Shown piece by piece: positions 46,090 through 56,025 of a DNA stretch of 64,000 nucleotides (position 1 is the first letter of the stretch; every line of letters starts with the position of its first letter). The notes below the pieces were generated by a model that was given only the letters and a program-made list of their open reading frames with translations, searched no databases and was not told the origin of the DNA. Made by a program: the position numbers and the translations under genes. The stretch covers positions 124,001-188,000 of the forward strand of contig MBPM02000044.1 of the NCBI GenBank assembly GCA_001695595.3, in the 5' to 3' direction. The stretch is from Plasmopara viticola. Taxonomy: Eukaryota; Oomycota; Peronosporomycetes; Peronosporales; Peronosporaceae.

Positions 46090-48060
46090 TGGTTAGGAAT
46101 TGCCCTTAAAATACGAACCAACCACTTCTGATTCTAAGCATTTAAGTATAGACAGACCAAACATAAAATACCGGTATGACGCCCGCGATGTTGCTTTATC
46201 AATTTCGATACCGAGACGAATCATAGGTGTAACAATTGTAATGTCCCTGTAAATAGCAATCCGAAAATCTATAAGAATCATCGATCGATCAGTATTTGAG
46301 CGATCAATCTATAAGAAACACAAGCAAATGCCGCGATGTTGGTATATTGATTTCAATATCGAAACGATTAACATCAAAATCGTAATGGCCCTGATCGGAC
46401 CTGCTTGGACCTAAATGTTGCTGGGACAAAAGCTTAATCAATTATGCAGGTTAGAAATGTTCTCGTTAGTCGTATAGTCTTCCAACCTCCGACCCTACAA
46501 AAGTTATACTTGTTTATGTGCTTGTCTTTAGATATATCTTAGTCAATGATGCATCATCATCTATTACCTTTTTTGATAGGGGAGCTACTCTCTCAGCTTT
46601 TGTTGGGACAAACCGAAACTCGCAGAATCATTATAGATTCGTATTGGGATCGCTTCTCGTGTAATAAAGCGATATCATTTTACCAAGGACGACAATCTTT
46701 ATTTCTAGGTCCAAAGATGTTATACGATGCTTCTATGAAAACGTGTGTTTACAGTCAAATGGCTATCGATTCAAATGAAGGACGCACTTGCCGGTTCCTC
46801 AGACATAGAGCAGTCGAAACTGCGTGGTCTCGTCGTGCCACATGAACGGGCACAATAAAAAAACAACATTGTAAGGAAAACGTAATGACAACATGATGAG
46901 AAGAAGACAAGAACATGATAACAATTGCAAATACACATCCGTCCAATATTTTGCTTGCAATTTGAATCCACTCGTCTTGCGTTAGTTGATCTAACATCTT
47001 CTTCTACCTTAGGCAGTTCAACGAAGTCATTCTTGATTAGCCAAGCAATGTAACCTTCATCCTTATCGTAAAGTCACTTAATCGTCTTACCTTTGTATCT
47101 TCCCGATGTCATCACGAACATCAGGTAAAACCCACAGAGCTCTTCATCAAAGAACTTCTTGATTTCGGGATACTCGCCAATTAGTATACAGCCGCTTCGC
47201 GTATTGTTGATCAACTTCCCAGATCTCAGCAATTTGTTTGCCTCCGTACTCTCCAAGATTACTGTGTAAGTATCCGCTATCCGCTTTAGACTATACATAA
47301 AGACCGATACATCGGTGAGATAAAGTAAAAAAAACAAACTACTAGCGCAAGTCAGCCCATTCAAGCGAAATGTTGATTGATAATTGTCGCTATGGACTTG
47401 ATAAGACATAGTTTATCGACAAGAAGCACCAGTCAATAACGATGTGCGCGAATGTTACTTTGTCAATCTACATACCAAGAATATTAATCGACATCGATAT
47501 CTGTATGACCCTTTAATCATCCATACGAAACATCAATTAATTGACTACAAAAAACTTTGATCAATCGATCTATAAGAAGCATCAATCAATAGTGGCATCC
47601 ACTTTGTGCTACTTTGATCATTTACATACCGAGAGTTGTAATCGACATCAAAATCTTTAAAGCCCTGGTAAAATTGATCGGACCTGCTTGGATTCGGAGG
47701 TTGCTGAAGCGTTTGTTAATTACGCAGGTTAGACATGTTCTCGTTAGTCTTACCGTACTTTTATATTCTTTGACCCAATCAACCTTTCAAAAACCAGGGT
47801 TGTCTATAAGAAGATCTCAGTCGATGATCCATCATCATCTACCATCCTTTTCAATTAGTGGAGCTACAACTCATGTTTTGTTAGGACAAACGATCACAAC
47901 ATAAAACGCGGGGGAATCGGTGTTGCGGTTGTTTCTCGTATAAAGAAACGTTATAAATTCACCCAGGAACGACAATCTTTTTCCTGAGGACAAAGGTATT
48001 ATACGATGCTTTTAATGAAGCTAAATGGTTCCAATAAAATGGTTATTGATCAATCAAAGA
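46090..48060. repeat. Two diverged copies of a 0.65 kb segment
   Basis: About 46100-46760 and 47430-48060 share the same order of tracts: a group of ATCGATC and CTATAAGAA motifs, CGGACCTGCTTGGA, then GATGCATCATCATCTA or GATCCATCATCATCTA, then a segment reading GATGCTT near the end. They flank the minus-strand ExoX-like relic. Confidence 0.5.
46985..47409 (-). pseudogene. Relic with ExoX-like C-terminal motif
   Basis: The frame from 47409 ends after SGRYKGKTIK at a stop. The same frame then reads DKDEGYIAWLIKNDF. The pattern [GKYKGKT]...[Y-I-x-W-L] is characteristic of the small C-terminal domain attached to exonucleases and helicases in giant viruses and related mobile elements. The N-terminal part (about residues 20-75) is not recognised. 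Presence of one internal stop makes it a relic. It fits the other virus-like pieces nearby, but could also come from a host repair protein. Confidence 0.45.
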
Positions 48061-48186
48061 AACGCATTTTGTCCCGTTCTAGGGACATAAGAGATTTCTA
48101 TTCCGATGTTAAATATAGTAAGTATATAGTTTTGTATACAAAAAATGGCTTACTCAACCAGCCATTAACAAATCCATAGAGAGCCG

Positions 48187-48342
48187 ATGCTTGTAACAAA
48201 AAAAAATTACTATCGGAAGAACCGAGAGGCTAAGCTTGTCAAGCAGAAAGTATACAATGAAAAGAACAAGGACAAAATTCCTCGATATTTAGAGGCGTAT
48301 AAAGCGCGCAAGCGGGCCGAGAAAGCCCGAGAAGAAATTTAA
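48187..48342 (+). CDS. Small, very basic 51 aa ORF of a type common in giant viruses
   Basis: Intact frame with the pattern NYYRKNREAKLVKQKVYNEK, i.e. repeats of Y-x-x-x-N-R-E/K-K. Such short lysine- and tyrosine-rich stretches are frequent in nucleocytoplasmic large DNA virus proteins. It may be a fragment rather than a gene, and I see no promoter. Followed at 48452 by another small frame. Confidence 0.35.
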   Translation: MLVTKKNYYRKNREAKLVKQKVYNEKNKDKIPRYLEAYKARKRAEKAREEI

Positions 48343-48451
48343 TCGTGAAACTCGAATAGTTTCTTCGAGAAAAACGTTCAGGTAAAAAATTATCTATCTT
48401 AATGTTAGTTCATCAGAATCTAAGAAATATTAACATATCGAATATAAGATT

Positions 48452-48676
48452 TTGATAACGTGCTCTGTCGAAAATTGTACGCGTAAATACTACAAGGCTA
48501 CACCTTGCTGCTGGGACCATCGCGGTCACGTGAGTAAATTCGCTTCAGTTATAAGGCCCGTTGTAGAATTAGTTCCTAAAACACTCGTCAAGCCGATTGT
48601 AAAAACCAGTTCGAGCACCCGGCGCCGAACTAGTTGTAGAATCAACTATCGAATCCGTTGTCAATCCAGTTATTAA
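48452..48676 (+). pseudogene. Small cysteine/histidine ORF followed by VVxPVV-type repeats
   Basis: The first 25 residues contain CSVENC and CCWDHRGH, a possible zinc-binding knuckle. Then valine-proline repeats (such as VVELVPKTLVKPIVK) continue in shifted frames to about 48800. A valine-proline tract of the same flavour occurs at 57400-57480, at the front of the virus-like block 2. It may be the degraded start of another copy of that element. Confidence 0.3.
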
Positions 48677-49019
48677 AACATTGCTGAAGTGTCTTTCAAT
48701 GCAGTTGTGCATCCAGTTGCTGAAATAGTCGTCAAGCCAGTTGTGGTTCAAATTTCAAATACGAATACAATCATGTCCGTCGCTGGCGTCAATACGAACA
48801 TTGGATTAAGGGGCGCGCTAATGGCGTTGATAATGTAAGCTATTCGCTATATGGAGAAATGAGGCTGAGCCACTCGTCACCAGGACGTATTGAAAAATTG
48901 CTGGCACTGCCAATGATGAGAAGAAAGCACTGGAAAAAGGCTATTCCGGAAGCGATAAAAGCCAGAATGCAATTCTGTCAAAATCGCTTTGCTACATCAA
49001 GCATGTAAACCTATGTAGC

Positions 49020-49225
49020 TTCAGGCGGGCAGTCACAGTACCGGCTACATTGATATGCACTCGGCAAAAATGCAAAAAGCTTTTGCAGAATCCTGAGACA
49101 TGGACTGTTAGAACAAAGAAGCACTCCATTTGCTTCTTGATTTTAGACACTGGCCATTTTATAATGATTTCAACCTTGTCGGGGTCCATTCGGACGCCTT
49201 GTGTCCAGCAGAATTTCCTAGGCAT
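49020..49225 (-). pseudogene. Ty3/gypsy pol fragment (RT thumb/connection)
   Basis: The minus-strand frame from 49225 reads GVRMDPDKVEIIIKWPVSK and continues like the gypsy region following the RT palm, where the motif G-V-x-x-D-P-x-K-V-x-A-I-x-x-W-P is highly conserved. Broken RT-like sequence continues up to about 49470. Its last 45 bases (49023-49068) instead match part of RFT1 (24736-24781), an unexplained short join. Confidence 0.65.
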
Positions 49226-49679
49226 GGTTCATACCCACCCAGAGCTGGCACTTTGACAATTCGATGTTCAGTTGCTATTTTTCACAACGTTTAATCCCGC
49301 AACATTTTCAATTTACGCGAACATGTACATGTCGTCAAACTATATTCTAATTGCATTACTCAGATTCTCGAAAACCTTTTTCCAAAAGTCGGTCAAACGT
49401 ACCTGGGCTTCCGCTTAGTTTCATGGAAGTGATAAGATACTCAAATAGACCATCCGGAGTTGAGAAAGGGGTAGATAGGATATTAAATTAATGTGGTAGT
49501 AACCTCAAAGTAGGATTGTGCGCGAGTACTAGAGTCTCCCAAGCATGGCGTCAAAGGTGTGTTTCCCACGTGGCATTGGTATCCTCGTGAAGATTGCCGC
49601 TAAATTAAGTTGACTATAATTGTGCACACTTTCCAAGCATACTGGCTTCCTGACTCAAGACGTTAATGCCGAAAAGACG

Positions 49680-50420
49680 TACTCAATGCTAAGGTCGTTA
49701 GACGTTGTTCGAAGCGGTAGTAGCCAACATTCCACGTTTGAGACGGTGTTCATGCTGCAGACCCTAATGCACAAATGCGCGACATGACCTAAAACGAAAT
49801 CGGTGGTTGCACTTTATTCCTACGAATCGACTCGTTGTGGCGTCAAGGAGGATGGGATGGTGGAAGCCCTGTATCACCTTAGCGACGCGTTAACGTGGGT
49901 GCGAACATCTGCACCCTCGATGACTGCGGAAAGGCTAGTTGAGCCTTTCGCATTTATCAGTTAAAGTCAATATTTCTATAAGCTGGTCATCGAATTCATT
50001 TTGTGACAAGCACCAAATCTTGCGAACATTTTGAAGCAATTGAGCACAATTTGGTAAGTCTGTGATAAAGCTACAAACATGCAAATACGCGAATGCAAGC
50101 GAGAAGGCTAGGACCGCTTCGTGTTTACAGCTTTGGAGTGCAGGTAGCAACAACGAAATCGGCTATGCAAATTGCTCTCAAAGAGAGGTGCTATCGCAGA
50201 AAAACACACTTCTCTATACTGCCGTGAATGGGTATTTCCTCATTCGACAAAACTTCAATTAGCGTGCTAACAAGGGCACATCCTCAATGGACCTAAGCGT
50301 TGCAGCGGAAAGCAACACCCTTAGTCCTATTGTTGAAACAAGCAGGGGGCATCATCCGTATCCGTCCAAAAATGGCATCCTACATTCCACCCGCGGTGGC
50401 TGGCGGAAGCCGCATCTATA
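49680..50420 (+). repeat. Dispersed repeat carrying an ELP6 exon relic, copy 1
   Basis: 49680-50274 matches 55298-55885 in direct orientation, with few differences. 50275-50420 matches 55133-55282 in inverse orientation. The end at 50259-50274 is TTAGCGTGCTAACAAG, one of the terminal inverted repeats seen complete in the other copy; the left terminus is missing here. Confidence 0.75.
49857..50053 (+). pseudogene. ELP6 exon 1 relic in a repeat, copy 1
   Basis: Homologous to ELP6 exon 1 (24945-25154) from its ATG (MVEALYHLSDAL against MVEGLDHLGDSL) through the FLKAGHR region to the exon end, where GTAAGT marks the former donor site. It carries stops and frameshifts. No later ELP6 exon follows. 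The start of homology at this ATG supports 24945 as the ELP6 start. Confidence 0.75.
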
Positions 50421-50852
50421 GAGCCAGAAAGGGCTATACGTACTGGTGAAGATCACAGTCTTCATGATTGTGGTAATAAAAAGTCTTCAAAAAGCATTTA
50501 AGACCGGGTATGCAAATTCTAATAGATTGCGAAATATGGAGGAAAGAAGCAGGAGAAGCGTTATGCTATTCTACAAAATGTTTATACAGGATCGGCTTAT
50601 TAAGACGTTGGAGATAGCACAGATCGGTAACATAGCAGCAACAATCACTCGTAGTAAGTTCAAGAGTGTCACAAAAGCCCGAAAAACAAATTGGATAACA
50701 TAGCTCTGTAGATGAGTAGCACGGCACGACCGACTGAGAGCAACAAGATTTGCAAGCGGGTAAGAAGGGTCCACAATACACAGTGATCAATCCACACCAT
50801 GTGGTGAGTTGCGGACTTGACATTGTCACTTTTGTTGTGTATTGATTTGGTG

Positions 50853-51183
50853 GTATTGTATTGTATTGTATTACGTTGTCGCGTTGCCAAGTTATGCACG
50901 TGCTAGGCTCAGTCTGGCTAGTCCACGCCATAGAGTGGTGTCCGCATACGTCGGGTCTAGTTCGGCGGGCAGTGCAGCCAGCACCGAGGTCGTGAGGGTC
51001 TTCCATTATTTTGTTTAGCTCTGACTTGGTAAGAGCCCAGGTGGCGCCCTGGTGCTGGAGACCGTCGCGTCGAGAGTGAGATTCGTTAGAGACCTGCAGA
51101 TGCCCGAGAGCACCTGTCCGAAGCGCGCGAGCCTTTAGCCCCCGCGCTTGGAAGGAGGGCGTCACCTCAACCTTTTCCAAGAC
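50853..51183 (-). mobile_element. Short non-autonomous LINE derivative, copy C
   Basis: 331 bp on the minus strand, with a perfect 10 bp target-site duplication TGATTTGGTG (50843-50852 and 51184-51193) and an AATAC-repeat tail. Shares both internal junctions with copies A and B. Confidence 0.88.
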
Positions 51184-51539
51184 TGATTTGGTGATAGTAA
51201 TGATTATTGTACTGCACACCATGCAGTACATTATTACCTTCTTGTGACTATGATCTTAAGATTCTCATTTTATATTCAAGCCGTGTCTTTTGATTCCTGC
51301 GTGTGAAGCAGCTCAAGCGTCTTCGAAACGTTTTCATCCTTGTTACCGTAGTCGCCACGATTGTTGCCTCGGTTTGGTAGTATTGCAAGCACACAATAAT
51401 TGTGTAATATCGTACAGAATTCTTGATACCATTTATTGCAGAAACCCGTACTTTGACATTTGCTCGAGACATGTCACGCTTCAGCACGCTCAACGTAAAA
51501 ACGTGCTTTCAAACGGCTTTGTTAAGACGGACTCGGGTA

Positions 51540-52590
51540 TTTGGCATAATTCGTTGGAAATCGTGGATTAGATCCAATCAAGCCCCTTTTAGAGAGCATG
51601 CAATGGCAAGATGCACGGATGCACGTGAAACTTTACGAGCACGCAGAAGTGTACGGTCATGTGACATGGACTTTTGGAGTGAAGCATTTTGCCTGAGGAC
51701 AAGTCGTGCTAACTCCCAGCGGCTGCGCCTGCGTTACCCAGTGGTACACACAAGGCCAAGTAACAAGTAGTCGCTTGTCAAGTGATGTTATCTTTGATAA
51801 AGTTGATACGTTTCCGGTTTCAATCTGCAAGTATCGTCGATTTATGCGAAAACGACGAATCGCCGCAAAATTCACTTTGTTTTCTCCGGACCTTCTCACA
51901 TGAAACTCTATATTGATGTCGAGACAACGAACTTGACGTCATGGTGCATACAATGAATACATTTTAGAAATGACTAATTTATACAACTAGTTTTTATCGA
52001 TTGATACGTAAAGGGCCATGGGCAATGGTATCAGTGGACCCGTAGCTGAAGTGGACGATGCGTATCTGCTGCAGTTTTGTAGTGGAGTCGTTCCAGCGTC
52101 CTATCACTTTTGGATTGAGGCTGAGTCCAACGAGCCGATCGATATTGCTTTTGTTGGCCATTTTCTCGAATTGATGACTCCAGAACTACAAGAGCTCTCC
52201 AACGTATTGCCGTCTTCGACTGTTATTGCATCCGCGGTATTAAAGTGCAGATATAAGAAACGTTGCCTAAAAAAGTACGCGTTGTAAACAAGTCTTAAGA
52301 TCAACACTTAAATTCAGCAAATGTCAACATACTGAAGTACGACCATGGTGATTGGCATATCTTTTTGCTATGAAACCTTAATTTTACGTCGCTCTTAAAT
52401 TGACGGCGTTTTGTTGAGACCACATGCTTCGTATTTGAGGCCTCTAAAGGACAAGATATGTCTGGGTCATGAAAAATCATTGTCATTATAGTCAATTACG
52501 AAAAAAATACTACTTTTTAAGCGTATACTCGCGACAAAAGCTGATGAAACCTTCTTTTGTTAACTCTGGCTCGTCCCTTTCTCTATCATC
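51540..52590. repeat. Inverse counterpart of the 40.7-42.2 kb block
   Basis: For example 51545-51900 matches 41880-42220 in inverse orientation, and 52018-52200 matches the region around 41570-41760. It contains a single, uninterrupted version of the small ORF that is damaged in the other block. Confidence 0.6.
52018..52287 (+). CDS. Hypothetical 89 aa protein with N-myristoylation-like start
   Basis: The frame opens MGNGISG: glycine at position 2 and serine at 6 are the usual requirement for N-myristoylation, which would anchor the product to membranes. No family recognised. The duplicate block at 41.6-41.8 kb has the same sequence with ATG changed to ATA and a frameshift, so this is the better copy. 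It may be exon 1 of a longer gene, as the following 150 bp also match conserved stretches of the duplicate. Uncertain whether it is expressed. Confidence 0.35.
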   Translation: MGNGISGPVAEVDDAYLLQFCSGVVPASYHFWIEAESNEPIDIAFVGHFLELMTPELQELSNVLPSSTVIASAVLKCRYKKRCLKKYAL

Positions 52591-52935
52591 AAAGCAATAA
52601 TAAGAAGTAATTCACCTTAGTGAGAGAAGTGCAATCGTACGTAATGGTTCCGTAGCTCTCGAGTAATCTCCCTAAACCATCCTGCGAAAGCCTAGACTGA
52701 CAACTAACTAATAAGCGCCTTAGCTCCTGCATACTCACCCGTCCTTGGCAATACGTGTCCAGCAGCTTCCATTCATCATCCAGTGCTTTTTCAATTCGCA
52801 ACTTCTATTCTTCGTTCTCGTCCCTTGCATCTGCTGTTTCGTGAGCTCGCAACGCCTTTTTTCTATCCACTGCATGTCCTTGACTTGCAGAAAAAGGTGG
52901 TACATGCACGTGACTATCCACGATCTTTATAAATT
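52589..52935 (-). pseudogene. Relic of an unrecognised helical protein, copy 2
   Basis: Mirror copy of 40400-40725. The frame from 52801 (MRIEKALDDEWKLLDTYCQG) to 52589 is open. Upstream, a TAG near 52806 separates it from a matching charged segment. The helix-loop-helix pattern is EF-hand-like but lacks a recognisable calcium loop. Confidence 0.4.
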
Positions 52936-53209
52936 TTAAATTACGTAGTCGTCAGGAGCACGAGTACCCATATAACCTTTGATATAACTGGTATTACCAT
53001 GTAGATAAACCTCTTCCAGCTCACAAATTTGCGTCACATTGACTTCAAGCTCTAACGAAGTGTAAAGAAGCGCATGTCAGTTCAATGTTGTGCACTTCCC
53101 GTGCAGATTATAATCCACACTAGCGTAAACATGCGGCACGCTTGGTTAGCTGAAACGGCTCTGTCGTTATCAGTGTCAAAAAAGCGGAAAATCTGGACGC
53201 TCCACAAAT

Positions 53210-53458
53210 ATGTTACTAAATGTACCATCATCTAGCAAAATCAAGGAGCTTTACCGCTCGGAAATCGTCGAAGCAGTATTGTCGAGCAGAGAGGACGACG
53301 ACGGCAAAGGTGGAGCGACGGTCAGCAGTACTCTGAAGGAACTGACCACAGCGGCGAGAAGTGCCTCTGTGCACGAAGAATGGACAAGATTGGGCGCTTG
53401 TGCTCAAACTCGGAAGTCTCTCCAATACGTGAAAGAGACAAACAAGGTCATGAGTTGA
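53210..53458 (+). CDS. Hypothetical 82 aa ORF upstream of Crinkler kinase B
   Basis: An uninterrupted frame, charged (REDDDGKGG) and apparently helical, with no recognised domain. Damaged relatives sit upstream of copy A (40140-40400), and its last bases also occur upstream of copy C (about 30735-30750). It is thus part of the duplicated unit, about 195 bp before the kinase start. It may be a fragment of a separate gene or a 5' exon. Confidence 0.35.
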   Translation: MLLNVPSSSKIKELYRSEIVEAVLSSREDDDGKGGATVSSTLKELTTAARSASVHEEWTRLGACAQTRKSLQYVKETNKVMS

Positions 53459-53652
53459 AAGCTCAGTGCGGTGATAAATGCGAAATCTATGGTTCCATAA
53501 GCAACGACATCGTACTTACTGAGGCTATCCAATATGTTTTTGTATTTACAAACAATTAAGGCATCATCATAAAAAAAAAATGAGCTTGAAAAGACAGTGC
53601 TGCTCTTTTAGGTTATTTTGATCGTCATTCTCGAATCTGCGGCAGGAAAGCG

Positions 53653-54869
53653 ATGGCGCGGAAATGGTTCCAGCTCGTGGGCAAAGATGGGAACGCTCTG
53701 ACGTCGGCGACCTCTGTTGTCGTGGATATTGAAGATGTAGATTCGTTGCGAGATGCGGTGAAAGAGGAGTACGAGGACAGTCATCTCGCAGGAATCGCTC
53801 CATCCGACCTCACCGTGTTCGCGAACCGAGTGCAATTCGACGAGAACGGTGTGCCGTTGGATCCGTGGGATTCGTTGGCTCATATCGATGAAAACGTGAC
53901 GCTCATCGTGCAAGTACTTTAGCGCGCAGGTGCTATGGATGTTCGCGGTAATCTAAACCGAGTCCAAGTTCAATTCGCGACTGAAGAACTGAATTATCTT
54001 CTCAACAAAGATCCGGCAAGTTATAGTTTGTTACAGTCGCCCGCTTGACGTCCGGAGAAGCGGTTCAGATCCGTACAAGCGCACGATCAGCGATCAAGTC
54101 TGGGACACGAAATGCCATTAAAATCCGTGAAGGGGTTCTACTGGATGGTCCGCTCAATTTGAGCCAAGGTCAAGCGAATTCTGTCTTCTACTATGCCTAT
54201 TCCAGTTTTGGTGGAATTTTGGTCGCGAAAGTGTATGGTGCGGTGTATAAGCAAGTGTTTCGGAGAGAAGTTGATGTCAATTGCGCGTTGGGAAGTCACG
54301 CGAATATTGTTCGATTTCTTAAGTCCTTTTCCACTGAAAATACCGAAAACGAGCAGCGGCATATTATCGTGATGCCGTTTTTTGCTCGGTGTGCTGCTGA
54401 CTTGCTCACGCAACAGTCTCCAATTGATCTTCGAGCATTGATCACCATTGCGCACGATCGCTTTGAAGCACTTTGCCATATTCATTCAAAGAAGTATTGC
54501 TTCGCTGATTTGAAACCCGCGAATATTATGCTCCATTCTGGGGAACTAGGTGGCGCCACGCTGGTAGATTTTGGGGGTGTGGTGAGACTTGGGGATCCCA
54601 TTCTCAAGGTCACCGATCAGTTTTGCTTGGATGTGGCTAAATTGCAAGGCTCGGAGCTCCTTGATTGGACATGTTTGAGAACGACGCTGGCGCAACTAGC
54701 GAATATCGACATTACCAAGTATCACTCCAGGCAGGATCTTGTCAAATCCTTGCGAGACGGGCATGAACAGGTGGATCATCTCGTTGGCCGACTTATCATC
54801 TGTTGCCTCGAGAACCCGAGTGAGAATAGTGTTAAAGCAGTACTTAATCGGCTGCCCATCTCTCGCTGA
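53653..54869 (+). pseudogene. Crinkler-like header plus kinase gene, copy B
   Basis: The ATG at 53653 opens the same ubiquitin-like header (LTVFANRVQF at the LFLAK position). A TAG at 53920-53922 replaces the glutamine codon found in copies A and C, and about 120 bp later the one-base deletion shared with copy C shifts the frame. From 54045 the kinase frame is open to 54869: ATP lysine in LVAKVYG, catalytic loop FADLKPANIM, VDFGG. The kinase part therefore looks intact, but its first codon is a TTG. It may be the remnant of an effector-like kinase. Frameshift and stop must both be bypassed for full expression. Confidence 0.72.
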
Positions 54870-54886
54870 ATCGTTTGCATAATTCC

Positions 54887-55099
54887 TTCTGCCGGTGCTC
54901 ATTCATTAAGCTTTTTTGATCGCGTTATCATTGTCGAAAATGCGGCTCTTCGGTCTGTGGTGACCATTCTGGTAGGAAATTGCTTATATCGCTGGGCACG
55001 AAGGAAAGTCGTGTTTGTGATGGTTGTTTTTCGGTGTATCAGACAGAGCACGTAGAGGAGGAAGAGGAGAAGTTTAGTTCTCCTCAACATCGACAGTAG
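54887..55099 (+). pseudogene. FYVE zinc-finger relic after Crinkler kinase copy B
   Basis: A continuous frame of 71 codons, broken only by the TGA shared by all copies, reads FCRCSF, RYHCRKCGSSVCGDHS, RKLLIS, RVCDGC, then an acidic tail ending at TAG 55097. FYVE fingers bind PI3P on endosomes. It lies 18 bp after the kinase stop in a different frame. The ordered cysteines and RVCDGC make the family call firm; its link with the kinase is inference. Confidence 0.72.
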
Positions 55100-55282
55100 T
55101 CATTAATTATTTCTCAGTAACTACAATATGCCAGGCTCTATAGATGCGGCTTCCGCCAGCCACCGGGGGTGGAATGTAGGATGCCATTTTTGGACGGATA
55201 CGGATGATGCCCCCTGCTTGTTACAACAATAGGACTGGGCGTTGCTTTCCGCTGCAACACTTAGGTCCATTGACGATGTGCC

Positions 55283-55885
55283 CTTGTTAGCACGCTAAAT
55301 GCTAAGGTCATTAGACGTTGTTCGAAGCGGTAGTAGTCAACATTCCACGTTTGAGACGGTGTTCATGCTGCAGACCCTAATGCACAAATGCGCGACATGA
55401 CCTAAAACGAAATCGGTGTTTCGCTTTATTGCTACGAATCGACTCGTTGTGGCGTCAAGGAGGATGGGATGGTGGAAGCCCTGTATCACCTTAGCGACGC
55501 GTTAAAGTGGGTGCGAACATCTGCACCCTCGATGTCTGCGGAAAGGCTAGTTGAGCCTTTCAAGTTTATCAGTTAAAGTCATATTTCTATAAGCTGGTCA
55601 TCGATTTCATTTTGTGACAAGCACCAAATCTTGCGAACATTTTGAAGCAATTGAGCACAATTTGGTAAGTCTGTGAAAAAGCTACAAACATGCAAATACG
55701 CGAATGCAAGCGAGAAGGCTAGGACCGCTTCGTGTTTGCAGCTTTGGAGTGCAGGTAGCGACAACGAAATCGGCTATGCAAATTGCTCTCAAAGAGAGGT
55801 GCTATCGCAGAAAAACACACTTCTCTATACTGCCGTGAATGGGTAGTTCCTCGTTCGACAAAACTTCAATTAGCGTGCTAACAAG
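55283..55885. mobile_element. TIR element carrying an ELP6 exon relic, copy 2
   Basis: Perfect 16 bp terminal inverted repeats CTTGTTAGCACGCTAA (55283-55298) and TTAGCGTGCTAACAAG (55870-55885). Inside is the same ELP6 exon 1 relic as at 49857 (55469-55674). No transposase. Immediately left (55133-55282) is an inverted stretch also found at 50275-50420. The two together interrupt the sequence that elsewhere follows the FYVE relic. No clear target-site duplication was seen. Confidence 0.65.
55469..55674 (+). pseudogene. ELP6 exon 1 relic in a TIR element, copy 2
   Basis: Nearly the same as 49857-50053, again from the ATG of ELP6 to the GTAAGT donor. Stops and frameshifts are shared by both relics, so the capture happened once and the element was then copied. 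Confidence 0.75.
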
Positions 55886-56025
55886 GATCGGTCAAGCGGT
55901 ACTGCTGATACCAAAATCGCAGGAGCTACCTGAGTCACCATGAGTCACCATTTTCCTTTAATGACAGCAAACTACAGTATATACAGATATTTAGAAGCTA
56001 CTTTATCGGGTATACCTTTATCATA

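Noticed and set aside
47560..47620. CRISPR-like or tandem array from repeated ATCGATC / CTATAAGAA motifs
   Set aside because: Spacing is irregular and copies are few; they are part of the two-copy 0.65 kb segment.
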